Below, piece by piece: positions 13,263-24,500 of a stretch of 64,000 bases of DNA. The notes under the pieces were generated by a model. It was not told where the DNA came from. It worked only from the letters and a program-made list of their open reading frames with translations, and made no database searches. Origin of the DNA: Litoditis marina (taxonomy: Eukaryota > Nematoda > Chromadorea > Rhabditida > Rhabditidae); the NCBI GenBank assembly GCA_964036275.1, contig OZ038440.1, positions 2,418,001 to 2,482,000 of the forward strand, read 5' to 3'. A program made the position numbers and the translations under genes. The number at the start of each line of letters is the position of its first letter. Position 1 is the stretch's first letter.

Positions 13263-13962
13263 TGCGTTTCGTCGAACAGAACTATGTGATACCATCTATA
13301 ACACCAACATAGAACCGTGGGTAACTTATTAGGAGGATAACAGCATTGCAAATTTGTGATTTGGGTTATACTTGATGTATATTTGATCTTTTCAAATCTG
13401 AAGTACGAATTTGTATAGTTTCGAATGCAAGTCAAAATAAAACTACCAGTTCAATTAGATCAATCCAACTCACTCGCAATGATGGAGCCAAGAAGAACCA
13501 GGCAAACCTGTAAAAAATACACGAGGTGCTGGCGGGGGTCTGGGGGGCACCCCCAGCTAGCGGGGTGCGCGGCTCAGAAGATCATGTCTACGTTTCAGTT
13601 CAACCACTTCACACAAATTTTGTTGGACTCCGAACACATTTGAAACATTACGGAATCGAACTAGCAGGTAAAGCGAAGCGAAATTACAAATCATACTTTT
13701 CATCAGCTTCTGCCCGAGAGATACCTGTCATCGTGTTTCGACTAGAACCATTTCCATTCGCAAAACAGATAATGTACTTTTACACTAATACTTCATACTG
13801 CGCACGAAATGCCTGTTTATAAGTTGGATTCACTCCTTCTTATTATAGAGCATGTTTAAATTAATGTATACTTTGGAGACGGTAATATTGGTTATTCTTG
13901 TTTGACTAAGAAGCAGATTAAATTAAATGATGATGTCGAATTCACAGAAAAGTTAAACTCAC

Positions 13963-13977
13963 TACAGTAACCCGCAT
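13963..13977 (-). other. Second MRVTV first exon in the 6-14 kb lectin copy
   Basis: An exact second copy of the coding part of the first exon, with its GTGAGTTT donor, lies 156 bp downstream of the one at 14119-14133. Both are in the right phase for the signal-peptide exon at 13474-13507. It could be an alternative first exon or a local duplication. Confidence 0.5.
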
Positions 13978-14423
13978 TGCTGCCACTTCAATCTACTGTA
14001 CTGGCCTACTATCGATGCGTGGAACAAACTATATGACATGATCAAGTCTGACTATTACATTGACTTTAGGGAACAAGAGGGAACAAATACTGATGGCAAA
14101 ATTGAAGAACAAACTCACTACAGTAACCCGCATTGCTGCAATTGTACCAATAGAAGCGCTCGGCAAAGTTTTATAGCAATTTTTCCCCATAAACTCGGAG
14201 CGTGAGAATATATAGCAAATTTTATGAAACTTAGGCGTGAGAGATTAGATAAACTGGTGAACTTGTCGACGTGTCTCTCTTTGGTATAGCATGAAATGCA
14301 TTGCATCGAATACGATAATCTCAAGGATGGACGGAAAGCGTCGAAATAAAAACCTTCAGTATACTCCTGATTTGAGTTTGAATTCAGTGATTGAAGAACT
14401 GTGAAAAAGTCATCGTCGTAGAA

Positions 14424-17400
14424 CCCCGGCGACCAAACCCAGCGGTCGCAGGGTATTAGGGCGTACGGAGATCCCTCCGGCGTCCGAGCACCAAGGTTTC
14501 AGCAGTGGAACAACGGGGGTTCGGGAAATTATTAACCCCTCTCCGGCCCCCTCTAGGTAACAGAATAAGTAGTCAGGTTTTTAAATGCATTCTCTTAAAC
14601 ATCAGATCCGTTTCGAAAAATAGTGCTGCGCTTCAGAACCTTTTGCAACAAGACAACATTGATATAGCAGTTTTGACCGAAACTTGGTTGAAAGCGAAAA
14701 GTGAGAATGGGGTTATTTTAGGTCCATTGTTGAACAAGTATCAGTGCGTTCGTTGTGATAGGAAACGCCTAATAGGTGGTGGAATTGTGTTAATATTAAG
14801 ATCGGGTCTGAAATTTAAAGAGATTTTTTCGGAATGTGTATCGAAAGGTTACGAAATTTTAATAGTCGATATTTACTTGTCTAATAGTGCTTTTCGTTTC
14901 ATTGCGGTTTATCGTACTCCTTCTTGTTCGATAGCGCACTCTTTCCAATTGAATAAGTGCATCAGTGATTTATCTGTTTGTGATCATCCGGTTGTTTGTC
15001 TGGGGGATTTTAACCTACCCGAATTGAATTGGCCATTAGGCGGACAATCAAGTCTTTCCACAATAGCGGAAAATTTTGTTGATATGATTGAAGATTGTGA
15101 ACTGAAACAATACGTTATAGCACCAAGTCGGAAAAATCACTTTTTGGATCTCGTGTTATGCAATAAGCTTGACCTAATTGAGAATTGTCGAGTTACTACG
15201 CCTGTTGGAACCAGCGATCATAATTCTATTCATTTTGATATGAAAGTTACGCGTCAGCCTGAGAAACTTGTCTGGAAAAGAGAATTCAATAAAGCTGATT
15301 ACGGTATTATACGTGGGTACCTAGCTGGTGTAGATTGGATTGGTTCGTTTTCCACAGCTTGCTCCATTGACCAAATGTACGAGATGTTTATTGCGATTTT
15401 AAACCATACCATAGAAATGTTTGTACCTATGCGTATGGTTGTGGCAAATCGCACTAATCTTCCAAGTTATTTGAGAAATATGAGTATGTATAGAGATGAA
15501 CTATGGGAGCGCGCCCATTGCTCGACAAATAACACTTTGTGGCAAGAGTATACTGATTACACTCTGAAGTTCACAAAAGCGTTGAATAAGTTCAATAGAT
15601 CTATTGAAAACCGAATTATCGAGAAGGGAAACTCCCAGACTGTTTATAAGTTGGTTAATTCACGTTTGAAAAGTGGAAAAACTATGCCAAGTATGAACGG
15701 ACCAAACTACAAAGTTTGTGTATCAGATATTGACCGAGCAAATCTATTGGCAGATACATTTCAAAGTGTTTTTTCTACTGATAGTGCCCCTATTCCTGCG
15801 TTTGATGTTCCGAATATTGTAAAAATGGAAAACTCGATCCGGTTTGATAGAATAGAAATAGAAAAATTGCTACGTTTATGGCCCATGTCATTTTCTCAAA
15901 CTCCGGACGGTATTCCATTTAAATACATCAAACATTTAACTGTTGAAATTTGTGGCCCCCTAGAATATATTTTCAATTTAAGTCTGTGGAAAGGGGAGGT
16001 ACCGGAACGATGGAAACATTCTCTGGTCACTCCTCTACCAAAGAAACCCCCATTTTCCAACCCAAGTAACTACAGACCAGTTAGCATTACGTCAATATTT
16101 GTCAGACTGTTCGAAAAAATATTAAAGCGCGTAATGATAATACATCTGAATGAGAATAATATTTTATCTCCTCATCAACACGGTTTCAGAAAAGGTAAAT
16201 CTGTGGAAACACAGATGCTAGAATGTGTTAATGAATGGACCCTTTCTTTAGATAAGAAAGAATCTGTGGATGTAGTATATTTCGATTTCTCGAAAGCGTT
16301 CGACCGAGTTTCACACAGACTGTTGCTGAATAAACTTGAAAAACTTGGATTCCATTATACTATTGTATCATGGATTAAAGAATATCTGAGGAAACGCACG
16401 TTTGCCGTGAGAGTTAATTCGAGTTTTTCTAGTTCACGTGAAATCACTAGTGGAGTTCCACAAGGTAGTGCTCTCTCCCCGATTCTTTTCAACATATTTA
16501 CGTTTGAACTACCTAGTATTCTGACTAAATCTCCAGTTATACGCTGTAAAGTTTTTGCTGATGATACAAAAGTTTTCAAATCTTTCAGTAATGGCGAAAG
16601 TAATGAGGAGTTGCAGAAATGCCTAGATAGGATGTATAAATGGTCTGTAGATTGGGGTCTTCCACTATCAGTAGAAAAAACAAGTGTCCTGCATTTAGGC
16701 ACCAAAAACCCGCGTCAAACCTACGAAATGAACGGAATAAATCTCAGAAAAGTAGATCAAAATGTTCGAGATCTCGGGTTTTTGTTAAATCGAAACCTTT
16801 CATTCAAAGATCATGTGAAATATATCATCAAGTCCGCAAAGCATCGAACATACAATCTTTTCAAAGTTTTGAAAACTCGAAATAGTAATGTTTGGCTAAA
16901 AGCGTATAAAACTTATGTCCGACCAATGGTTGAATTCGGTACTACTGTGTTTAACTCAGATAGCGGGTTTGTTAAGAAACTTGAATCAGTTCAAAACGAC
17001 TTCACTAGAAAGTTGTTTTTCCGTCTGGGTGGCTATACGTATTGTAAAATCCCAAGTTCTGCATTTAGAAACAGGAAACTAAACTTGGTCACTTTAGAAT
17101 CTAGAAGAAATACTACAGACCTCATTATGATTCATAAAATCATAACTAGTCAGTGTGGATTGAGTGCATCAGACTTCTTTACGTTCAAACCTTCACGTAC
17201 TAGAGGTTCTAGAGCGAAATTCAGTTTCCCAACTCCAAAAACTAGCCAACGTGCGAAGTTTTTCACAGTACGGGCTGGATCCAAGTACTTGAAATTGAGC
17301 AAGAAATCCAAAATACCGATGTCATTATCTGCCGCAAAAAAGCACTTTAAGTGAATGCATTTGAATAAGACTTCTACTGTGTTTTTTGTTAATCCTGTGA

Positions 17401-17597
17401 GGTTGGCCCAAATTGTTCCCTGTGTGATTTGTTTTATCCGTATTGTCATACTGTTTACTTTCATTTACTGTGATGACCGAATGATGTTTGATTTCTGACA
17501 CTTTTTTCCGCTTTTGAGTGTTTGTATCCTACTGTCATTTTTGGTTTCTCCTCTTGTATATCACATGCTTGCATGTAAATAAATCAATCAATCAAAC
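14424..17597 (+). mobile_element. Non-LTR retrotransposon (LINE), 5'-truncated, ORF2 long and open
   Basis: The insertion ends in an ATCA-repeat tail (AAATCAATCAATCAAA), characteristic of nematode CR1/jockey-like LINEs. The equivalent uninterrupted site can be seen upstream of the next lectin gene near 28530, so the insertion is younger than the gene duplication. Only ORF2 is present; no ORF1 is seen 5' of it. It lies antisense to the lectin array and separates the first-exon copy at 17889-17903 from the one at 14119-14133. Confidence 0.8.
14505..17354 (+). CDS. LINE ORF2: endonuclease-reverse transcriptase
   Basis: An open frame of about 949 codons. N-terminal apurinic-type endonuclease: LNIRSVSKN (about 31), LTETWL (about 57), GDFNLPELNWP (about 167), TSDHNSIHFDM (about 236). 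Reverse transcriptase: NYRPVSITSIFVRLFEKIL (about 521), YFDFSKAFDRVSH (about 591), SGVPQGSALSPILFNIF (about 649) and the catalytic FADD (about 683). The C-terminal thumb region includes YKTYVRPMVEFGTTVF. No RNase H domain is seen. The frame opens after a TAG at 14457 and has no early ATG; the position given starts at GTG, so the native start is probably lost by 5' truncation. The lack of internal stops suggests a recent insertion. The protein would copy element RNA at nicked target DNA. Confidence 0.85.
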   Translation: MEQRGFGKLLTPLRPPLGNRISSQVFKCILLNIRSVSKNSAALQNLLQQDNIDIAVLTETWLKAKSENGVILGPLLNKYQCVRCDRKRLIGGGIVLILRSGLKFKEIFSECVSKGYEILIVDIYLSNSAFRFIAVYRTPSCSIAHSFQLNKCISDLSVCDHPVVCLGDFNLPELNWPLGGQSSLSTIAENFVDMIEDCELKQYVIAPSRKNHFLDLVLCNKLDLIENCRVTTPVGTSDHNSIHFDMKVTRQPEKLVWKREFNKADYGIIRGYLAGVDWIGSFSTACSIDQMYEMFIAILNHTIEMFVPMRMVVANRTNLPSYLRNMSMYRDELWERAHCSTNNTLWQEYTDYTLKFTKALNKFNRSIENRIIEKGNSQTVYKLVNSRLKSGKTMPSMNGPNYKVCVSDIDRANLLADTFQSVFSTDSAPIPAFDVPNIVKMENSIRFDRIEIEKLLRLWPMSFSQTPDGIPFKYIKHLTVEICGPLEYIFNLSLWKGEVPERWKHSLVTPLPKKPPFSNPSNYRPVSITSIFVRLFEKILKRVMIIHLNENNILSPHQHGFRKGKSVETQMLECVNEWTLSLDKKESVDVVYFDFSKAFDRVSHRLLLNKLEKLGFHYTIVSWIKEYLRKRTFAVRVNSSFSSSREITSGVPQGSALSPILFNIFTFELPSILTKSPVIRCKVFADDTKVFKSFSNGESNEELQKCLDRMYKWSVDWGLPLSVEKTSVLHLGTKNPRQTYEMNGINLRKVDQNVRDLGFLLNRNLSFKDHVKYIIKSAKHRTYNLFKVLKTRNSNVWLKAYKTYVRPMVEFGTTVFNSDSGFVKKLESVQNDFTRKLFFRLGGYTYCKIPSSAFRNRKLNLVTLESRRNTTDLIMIHKIITSQCGLSASDFFTFKPSRTRGSRAKFSFPTPKTSQRAKFFTVRAGSKYLKLSKKSKIPMSLSAAKKHFK

Positions 17598-17888
17598 CAA
17601 ACTTCGTCAGTAATGCTTCTTGATGTACGACACAGTTGAAGTTGCTTATTCTAATAGGAATTCGGCGGTACTATTCCATTTAAGGAATACATGACTACCT
17701 AGTGGAAATTCTTGCAACGTGTGAGATGAAATTCATGAGTTCCTAAAACTCGAAACGAACTCGGGACTGGAAATAGTAAAACATTGATGAACAGTTAGCG
17801 TCAATGTTCTAATATTCGTTTGCTCACAAGTCATATTTTTCCACAAAAATGGCTAGGCTTTCCTGGTTCGTGCAGAAACTGAATTCAC

Positions 17889-17903
17889 CACAGGAACCCA
17901 CAT
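17889..17903 (-). other. Extra or decayed first exon (MWVPV) upstream of the 6-14 kb lectin copy
   Basis: This 15-nt ATG block with a following GTGAAT donor aligns with the MRVTV first exon at 5551-5565, including its upstream flank. One base is deleted upstream relative to the 5.5-kb copy. It is separated from the rest of the gene by the LINE at 14.4-17.6 kb, so it could be a relict or an alternative promoter. Confidence 0.5.
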
Positions 17904-18110
17904 TGCTTCTATCATACCGGGTAGTACAATTGGCACGAACTTGTTTCGATTTTCGGCTTGTGAAGCTCATATCGTGTGAAGTTATTAAGTATTAGCAAAC
18001 GGGTCGTTAAAACGTGGCTCGCAATTACTGAGACATAGAACTGCCTCTCTCATGATCATAAGCTGTAGTGAAGGTCAACATATCTCGTTCGAAACTAAAA
18101 ACTTAACTCT

Positions 18111-18320
18111 TTAAAGGAGACCGGAGACCCTCATGGTTTCTCGTAAAGCTGATGTATCCTACTATTGATTATACGCGTTGCCTGTCGCGCGACATTGTAA
18201 TGTGACTCTCACGTGGACTGATCAAATAGAATACGAGTTATTTGTGATCTCTGATCTCAATACAGTTTAGAGCAGCGCGATACAAAACCTCTGCTCAAGT
18301 TGTATTCCGGTCTCCTTTAA
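18111..18320. mobile_element. MITE with TTAAAGGAGACCGGA ends
   Basis: About 210 bp. TTAAAGGAGACCGGA at the left and its inverted copy (TTCCGGTCTCCTTTAA) at the right. It lies just downstream of the lectin stop at 18551. The ends resemble those of the element at 35501-35750 in their first seven bases. Confidence 0.65.
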
Positions 18321-18550
18321 CACAATGGTCAATAGTAGATGATATGTGAAAACAAATTTCACACAAGTTTTCGCCATCACCAGAGATGAAATAAAACAGT
18401 TCTGACTAATGAGAAGAACTAAGTCAAAATCTTTCGATTTAATTTAAGCTAATGAAACAACACGAAGAAACATATATAACATTATCTCCCACATAATTCA
18501 TTTGCAAAATAAAACAGATGTTTTTGCGTCGATGCAGTGTTGATACCCAC

Positions 18551-21500
18551 TCACCCTGAAAAAAATAGTCAAAAATCAAGAAATATTTGAACTGTAGTAC
18601 AACGTTAAGCAGAATATAAGTTTCGTCTTCACAGTAAGGGCTGTCAAAAAATGAATAGGTCTTGCGAAGAAAGCAGGAAACAGAAGAAAGTTGTTTGTTT
18701 TTCAGTCGTATTCAGTTGGTCACGTGAGACGCGAAATACGGTACAGTTCTCGATGTTCCAAGTTCTGGCATCGTAGCAAAGTCATACAAGTGGTGAGCTC
18801 ACCCTGATTGAAGACCTGGTCACGGTTTGGCCACATAGTTGCCAACTTCGTATGTTCAAGCATAGTGCAGGTTACCCAAACTTGAGCAAGGGCGTAACCA
18901 GAAACTTCAGCTCGCAGCTGACCTCTTTTAGGAGACTTTGCTACGATGCCTGATCTATTGCTCACAGTCAGTGCTATCTCAAGCGTCCCACTTTGTTAAT
19001 AACCCCGTTACGCATCTAGCGTGATAGTGATAATTCGTTGAAAGATTTTTTTTCGGAGTAACTAATAATGGGACGTGAAACATTGAGAAATGGTTTGATT
19101 CCTCGAAGCAAGTGATAAAGTTATCGTGTGTTTGAAATAATTGTTTCTCAAATACACAAGCAGTCTACCGTTCTTGGTCGGAGTATACGGGTTTCCCCCC
19201 GCACGACGATGGCAAATGTAGTAATTTCTGTAAAGGTTTCAAACGTTTATTGTTATCGAAATCACACCTTAGAATATATATGAACTGTTTTTTTTTTCTT
19301 TTTTCTCGACCAACCGAAAATATGCGATATATTTAACGAAACTAACAGAATCTCATTCACCAAAATCCCAACGTTCCTCATACTAACATTGTTTTCTCGT
19401 GCTACCTACACCAGGTACCCATTGTGTGACAATTTTCGAACAGTTGCCAACTAATTTTCCAGCCACTTTTGTAGCGGCTAGACGAGAGAGTGTGCAGCTC
19501 AGAGAGACACAGAACATATCACCCTCTCTGCAACTTCATTAAACTGCTGCGCTCTCATTTTCGGAGCCGGTCAATCTTAGAAAAGTGGCGAAAATGCTTC
19601 TCAGTTCCCACTCACCGGTCTTGGATTGCTGCCAAGTTTTCATAGCCAAAAGTCTCACTTTGATCGTTCGAGAGGGTAGATGCCACCAACTCCTCAGGCA
19701 ACACTGGAAGAAAATTGTGAGTTTCAATTATCAACAAGTTTAATCATTAAAAATCCTGTTTTATGTTGTTTTGGTTTGCTCTACCCAACGCAAGCCTATA
19801 CCTATTAGTATAAAAAACAAATGTAAAGAGAGTAAAGATTAGTTTTGGATAAACATGTACAAGAAATATAAAAGAAGTCCAATAAAAATATTTTGAGGAA
19901 AAGTCTAATCTCGCTCGGTTTAAAATTTCGAAAAAAGGACACCTAGTTTTTATTTTACCGGAAGAAAACTTCTGACTGCGACTTACAATAATCTAGCTCC
20001 GTTGTTTTCAAGAGAAGCGAGATTAGCATTTTCCTTAAAATATTTTTATTGGACTTCTTTTCTATTTCTTGTTATGTTTATCCAAAACTAATCTTTACTT
20101 TCTTTACATTCGTTTTTTATACTAATTGAACTCTTTTTTTTACGAAGTAACGGTCATTTTTATGTTTTTTCTATTGGAGTTTTGAACCGTGCCGTAGTTC
20201 AGAACGTTCGGTGTAGTTGTAACTTCGTTCAAGTGATAGCAAATTTTGTGCTCCAGGCAGGAATCGAACCTTCGTTCGCCGTGCGTAAATAGAGCTTTTA
20301 TCAATCCGCCATTCAGACATGGGAATAGGAATGAAAACCTGCGAGACCATTTTTGGCCGTCTCACACGTAATATTCGAATTTACGACACAGCTGAAATAT
20401 ACGTATACCTCAACTTTTTTATGGCTTTTAACAGTGCAAGAAATTTCGCAATAAGTTGATTTTGAGCAAAACTATGCCCAGATTTGAGGAGGCGGTCACT
20501 TTTGTCGCCGCCGCCGCCGCCCTGCACGGAAGCCATTTCTGCGAGACGTTGGGTCCTCTAACTCCTCTCAACAAATTTTTTCCTGGAACGTGAACTTGAT
20601 GTCTTGTAGACGTGTTGCTCTTCAGTGATTCATGCAAATATCTAGGGAAATGGTCGACGTACTTTGAAGAAAATTGTAATAAACTGTTCTGTAATGTCTG
20701 CACACCTCTGAACAAGTCCTAATCTGCGTAGCGCTCCGCGCTGCGCCCGATGCAGTGTATGTTGCTATAAATCACCATTGTTGTGGTTTGGTGCTGTTGT
20801 TTTACGGTATTCATAGGCATAGCATGAGTCGTATCGTGAATTGAGATCAAACTACAACGATGAATTGGTACTTCCCATAATTCCATTTATTATTTTAGAT
20901 TGAAGGAACTTTGCGGCAATTGATAACAACCTCACCATCGTTGATATTTTCCCATCTGAAGAAGTCAACTACTGATCCGTCGTAGTTGGACCAAACCTTG
21001 TCATGTCTTGAGCTACCGAGCCAGAATGCTTCACTTGTAGGAGTGGAAGTCAGGGCACCTGGTGACAATTTCATAATGGCTTATCACATGTGAAGGGTTT
21101 TTGATTAGTGGTCATATAATTGTAGTCTGGTATGATATGCATTATGTAGTTCTCCAAATGCTACGAACAAACGGGTAAGAAAGTACAAATAAAGCAGAGT
21201 TAGAAAACGTACATTGTCCGGTCGGGACTGTAAAAGCCACCGCCCTATTATATTATGATAGGAAGCCAATACTTTCCAACCCCGGAGCAGAAGGCTTGAG
21301 TGACCATGAAGTCTGTTTAACAACGTATGACAGTTCACTTCTGGGAGAAGGTGTTACAACCAACGTAACTTACTCAATGCTTTCTGAATGTCTTCATCGC
21401 TGTGAGGCACAAATAGATAACTATTTGATTTGGAACACTCATACTTTGCTTCGTTCCACGTCTTTTCTGGAAGAAAAGTTTTTTTTTCAAAAGTTGAGAA

Positions 21501-24500
21501 GTGTTTCCACTCAAATTCTTGTCAGGAAAATACTGAAAGTGAATCATATTATTCGAGTTTCGACAGAATTGAAATCCTGTGTGCTAGAGGGAATCAGACC
21601 TGACCGCTCACAGCTCGAATGCTAATCTTCACCAAAACACCAGTAAAATTTATGGTTTTTTTATTCTATTTTTACAGCGAATTGAAACTGGTACACCAAT
21701 TGTTACAGAACTTGGTATACTATTCAGTTATCTGTACAACGTTGATAGATCGTTCAGACAACAAACGCGTACGCGTATATCATGGATGAATATATTTTTC
21801 TACCACCAATATACAATTTCTCCTAGGTTGGTGTGCTACATCTGACAATGGAATGAATAGTGTGTTTGGTCACTCCCGAATGGATGTATTCTCTCACTTT
21901 CTTTCCCTAGCTCGAAACAGTCAGTCCCCACCGACACAGCATTGTTACAGAACAGCTGAGGTCCTGTAAAACAAACTATCTCCACTCCTCCAATTAATTT
22001 CCCATTTCGAACAGATCATGTTTACCAGCTCTTGTTCGACTTGAGAAACAAAATCAACAACACGGTAATAGATCGTTTCAACGTTACTAAACGATAGAAT
22101 GCTGTAACAAAATGTTGTCGATCAAAATTCACAGAAAATACCCACCAAAGGCACAGATTTTTCCACGAGCAGAGTGCACTGTTTCGCCCTGAATCATAAA
22201 TGTTTTCAATCAAATTTGTGTCATAAGGCTCACCTATCAGTTCCTTATTTACGCTACTCTATGAACCGTTAAAATTGGTAAATCTGATATATCACATGAC
22301 TGAAAACTAAGAACCAAGTATACCCGTTTACGGATTCATGAAATGAATATGACATTAACAGGCACAACCTGAAGAATATCTGCATATTCATTTTATTTGC
22401 GTCTCTCGCTTATAGCACCATACTTGTATTTCGCGAAATGAAAGGAGCAGAAAACAGAGACGTTTGACGAGGCACAGGTTGAGACCTTTCAGTGTAGTTT
22501 ACTCTGAGAACGTAATCTAGATATGTACAGAAACATCTCAAGAACTCACGCATATTATATGCACTAGTCGTTTGTTTAGTCTTACCCTCGACAGAACTCT
22601 GTGTTTTCTCATTCCCTTTTCAGTCTCTGAGTCTGGTTCCCCATGCACAAAAGGTGTTGAGAATTGGATGGACGAACATGACTGATCAGTTCGGATGTAG
22701 CAGGTGAGCTAAACTATCATCATATAAATAATATCAATCGGAGATATTTCGTGAATTGGTCAGAAGTCTATACTAAAAAGAAGTGTCTGAAAATATCATG
22801 ATTAAGGGAAGAATGTCCCTTCAAAAAATGTCGAAAATAGGTGTGAAATCGATTATATAGTTCCGGTTATTCCTACTGAGACTTGGCAGCGTGCCAATGA
22901 AAGTTCTAGAAAAAAAACTGTAAATCTCTGTTAGCGGTTGATCGGTTTTGAAGAACGTGTGAATTAGAAATGTCCTTCCAATAATCATGTCTTCTCTAAG
23001 AAATGGTCATCAGAAAATCTTGGCACGATGCCAATAGGTCTCAGTGGGAATGAAATTAACTATATGTCACCCTGGTTGGAAATAGAACACTTTAGTTCTG
23101 TTACCACTCCTATCTGTCTTATTATAATATAGATTGGTGTTAAGTTCTGAAATTATCAAAACTTTCTATTCTAATATCACATGTTTTAACCATTGGTCGA
23201 AAAAGCGTACAATAGTTACTGTGTTTGTACCGCTGAAAAGGCCGTTCTGTGAACACCCGAAATCCAAAGCAAAATTGTTCATCTCTTACTGTCCATTTCA
23301 ATATGTTTTTTCCTAATGTAGAAACAACTGCAGTTTAAATCACACAGCTCACATGAACTTTTCTCCGCTGTAAAAAAAATAAACTCACTGTTTTCTCGTG
23401 GAAGTAAGACATGTATGGCGCGTGTTCACACTTCGCTCGAGCTCCACCTACTACAAATGGAATATAGATTGCCACAAAGGTACTGTACCAATTGAACGTT
23501 TCTTCAGATGTGGTTCATGTCCTAATGTCATTGAACCACGGTATTATCGTATAAGGTTCGTGAATTAATCTACTTTTCAAATTAATTGACAGAACAATTA
23601 CTTAATTTTTCTCTAGTTTTTTATGCAACTACTCGTGTAACTACTAAATGTTACTTGTTTCGCAACCCACCGCTTGACACAGGTGGTAGGGGTGGTAGTA
23701 CAACCTCCGGTACTGGTAACAGAGGTGCTGGTTTCTTGCAGATGTAACGTTGTGTAGGCAAAGTACAATAGCAGTCGTTCCAAAGTCCACTTCTGCCGGA
23801 ATAGCGGTTCAGTACGGAATCGGGACAGAACTGAAGTTTAACAATGAATCATATCGAAATCGACAACACGTGAGAGGGTAAATCTGAGGAAAATGTTGGA
23901 TTGGAGTAGTTTTCACAACTTGTTTGTCAATCACTAAACTCAGAGATAGTTAACGGAAATCGTTTAATTGAAATTCAACTCGATGAGTATCGCCGATGAC
24001 GTATCACCACAGCGCTAGCTCATTGATCATGTATTGGTGAATATTTTAACCATGTACCGTAGTAGTATTATGAAAAGCCTGATCCCACATCCCACCCAGA
24101 AGCCTGAACAGAAATTTCACTCCTGCCGCTAAAGAAGTACAGATGGTGGTAACACTGCCTCTGCCTACACAGTTGTCATATTCTCATATTCAATAATTGT
24201 AGGGTTTACGTTGAACAAAATAGAGTTTCAAACTTTTCCTGTTTCTAGACAAATGTATTTTTTTTGTGTGTGACACCGCTTCGGTGGCAGCTTGCGCGGT
24301 TACTCTGAAAAACCGCTACAACTTAAAATACCGGACTCGCCAATTTTGCAACTTAAAATACCGGGGTCAGTCAGATGTCGCCTGTACTTTTTGAAATTCA
24401 TAAGGAGATGCAGGCTAATTCGACACCAGTATTTAAGCCTGCATCTTCTCCGGTATTTTAAGCTGCCAGCGTTTTCACAGATCCATAACATGTTCTGACT

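Larger units (their letters stand above)
6011..14133 (-). pseudogene. C-type lectin array copy with an in-frame stop in lectin domain 2
   Basis: Exons (minus): 14119-14133, 13474-13507, 12756-12808, 12115-12223, 11726-11886, 11382-11493, 11188-11240, 11005-11113, 10668-10828, 10218-10377, 9917-9978, 9519-9641, 9146-9188, 8946-9011, 8428-8520, 8057-8179, 6638-6725, 6293-6354, 6011-6015. All splice sites and phases are kept; without the stop it would be 543 aa. In exon 7 the paralogues read CAGDW and this copy reads CAGD-stop (TGA at 11215-11217, codon 170), ending the product just after lectin domain 1. Both lectin domains carry APGEPND and WND. Exons 5 and 9 are 15 nt longer than in the other copies, adding a short insert before the W-D-G segment. 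An alternative MRVTV first exon lies at 13963-13977. A LINE ORF1 fragment sits in the 6726-8056 intron and a SINE in the second intron. It may be a young pseudogene, a truncated single-domain lectin, or a sequence error. Confidence 0.78.

Noticed and set aside
14110..14200. Reading the lectin first exon as a cysteine-containing exon (YNCSNAGYC)
   Set aside because: That frame is broken in several copies and gives the wrong phase for the next exon. The ATG frame MRVTV joins correctly to the signal-peptide exon in every copy.
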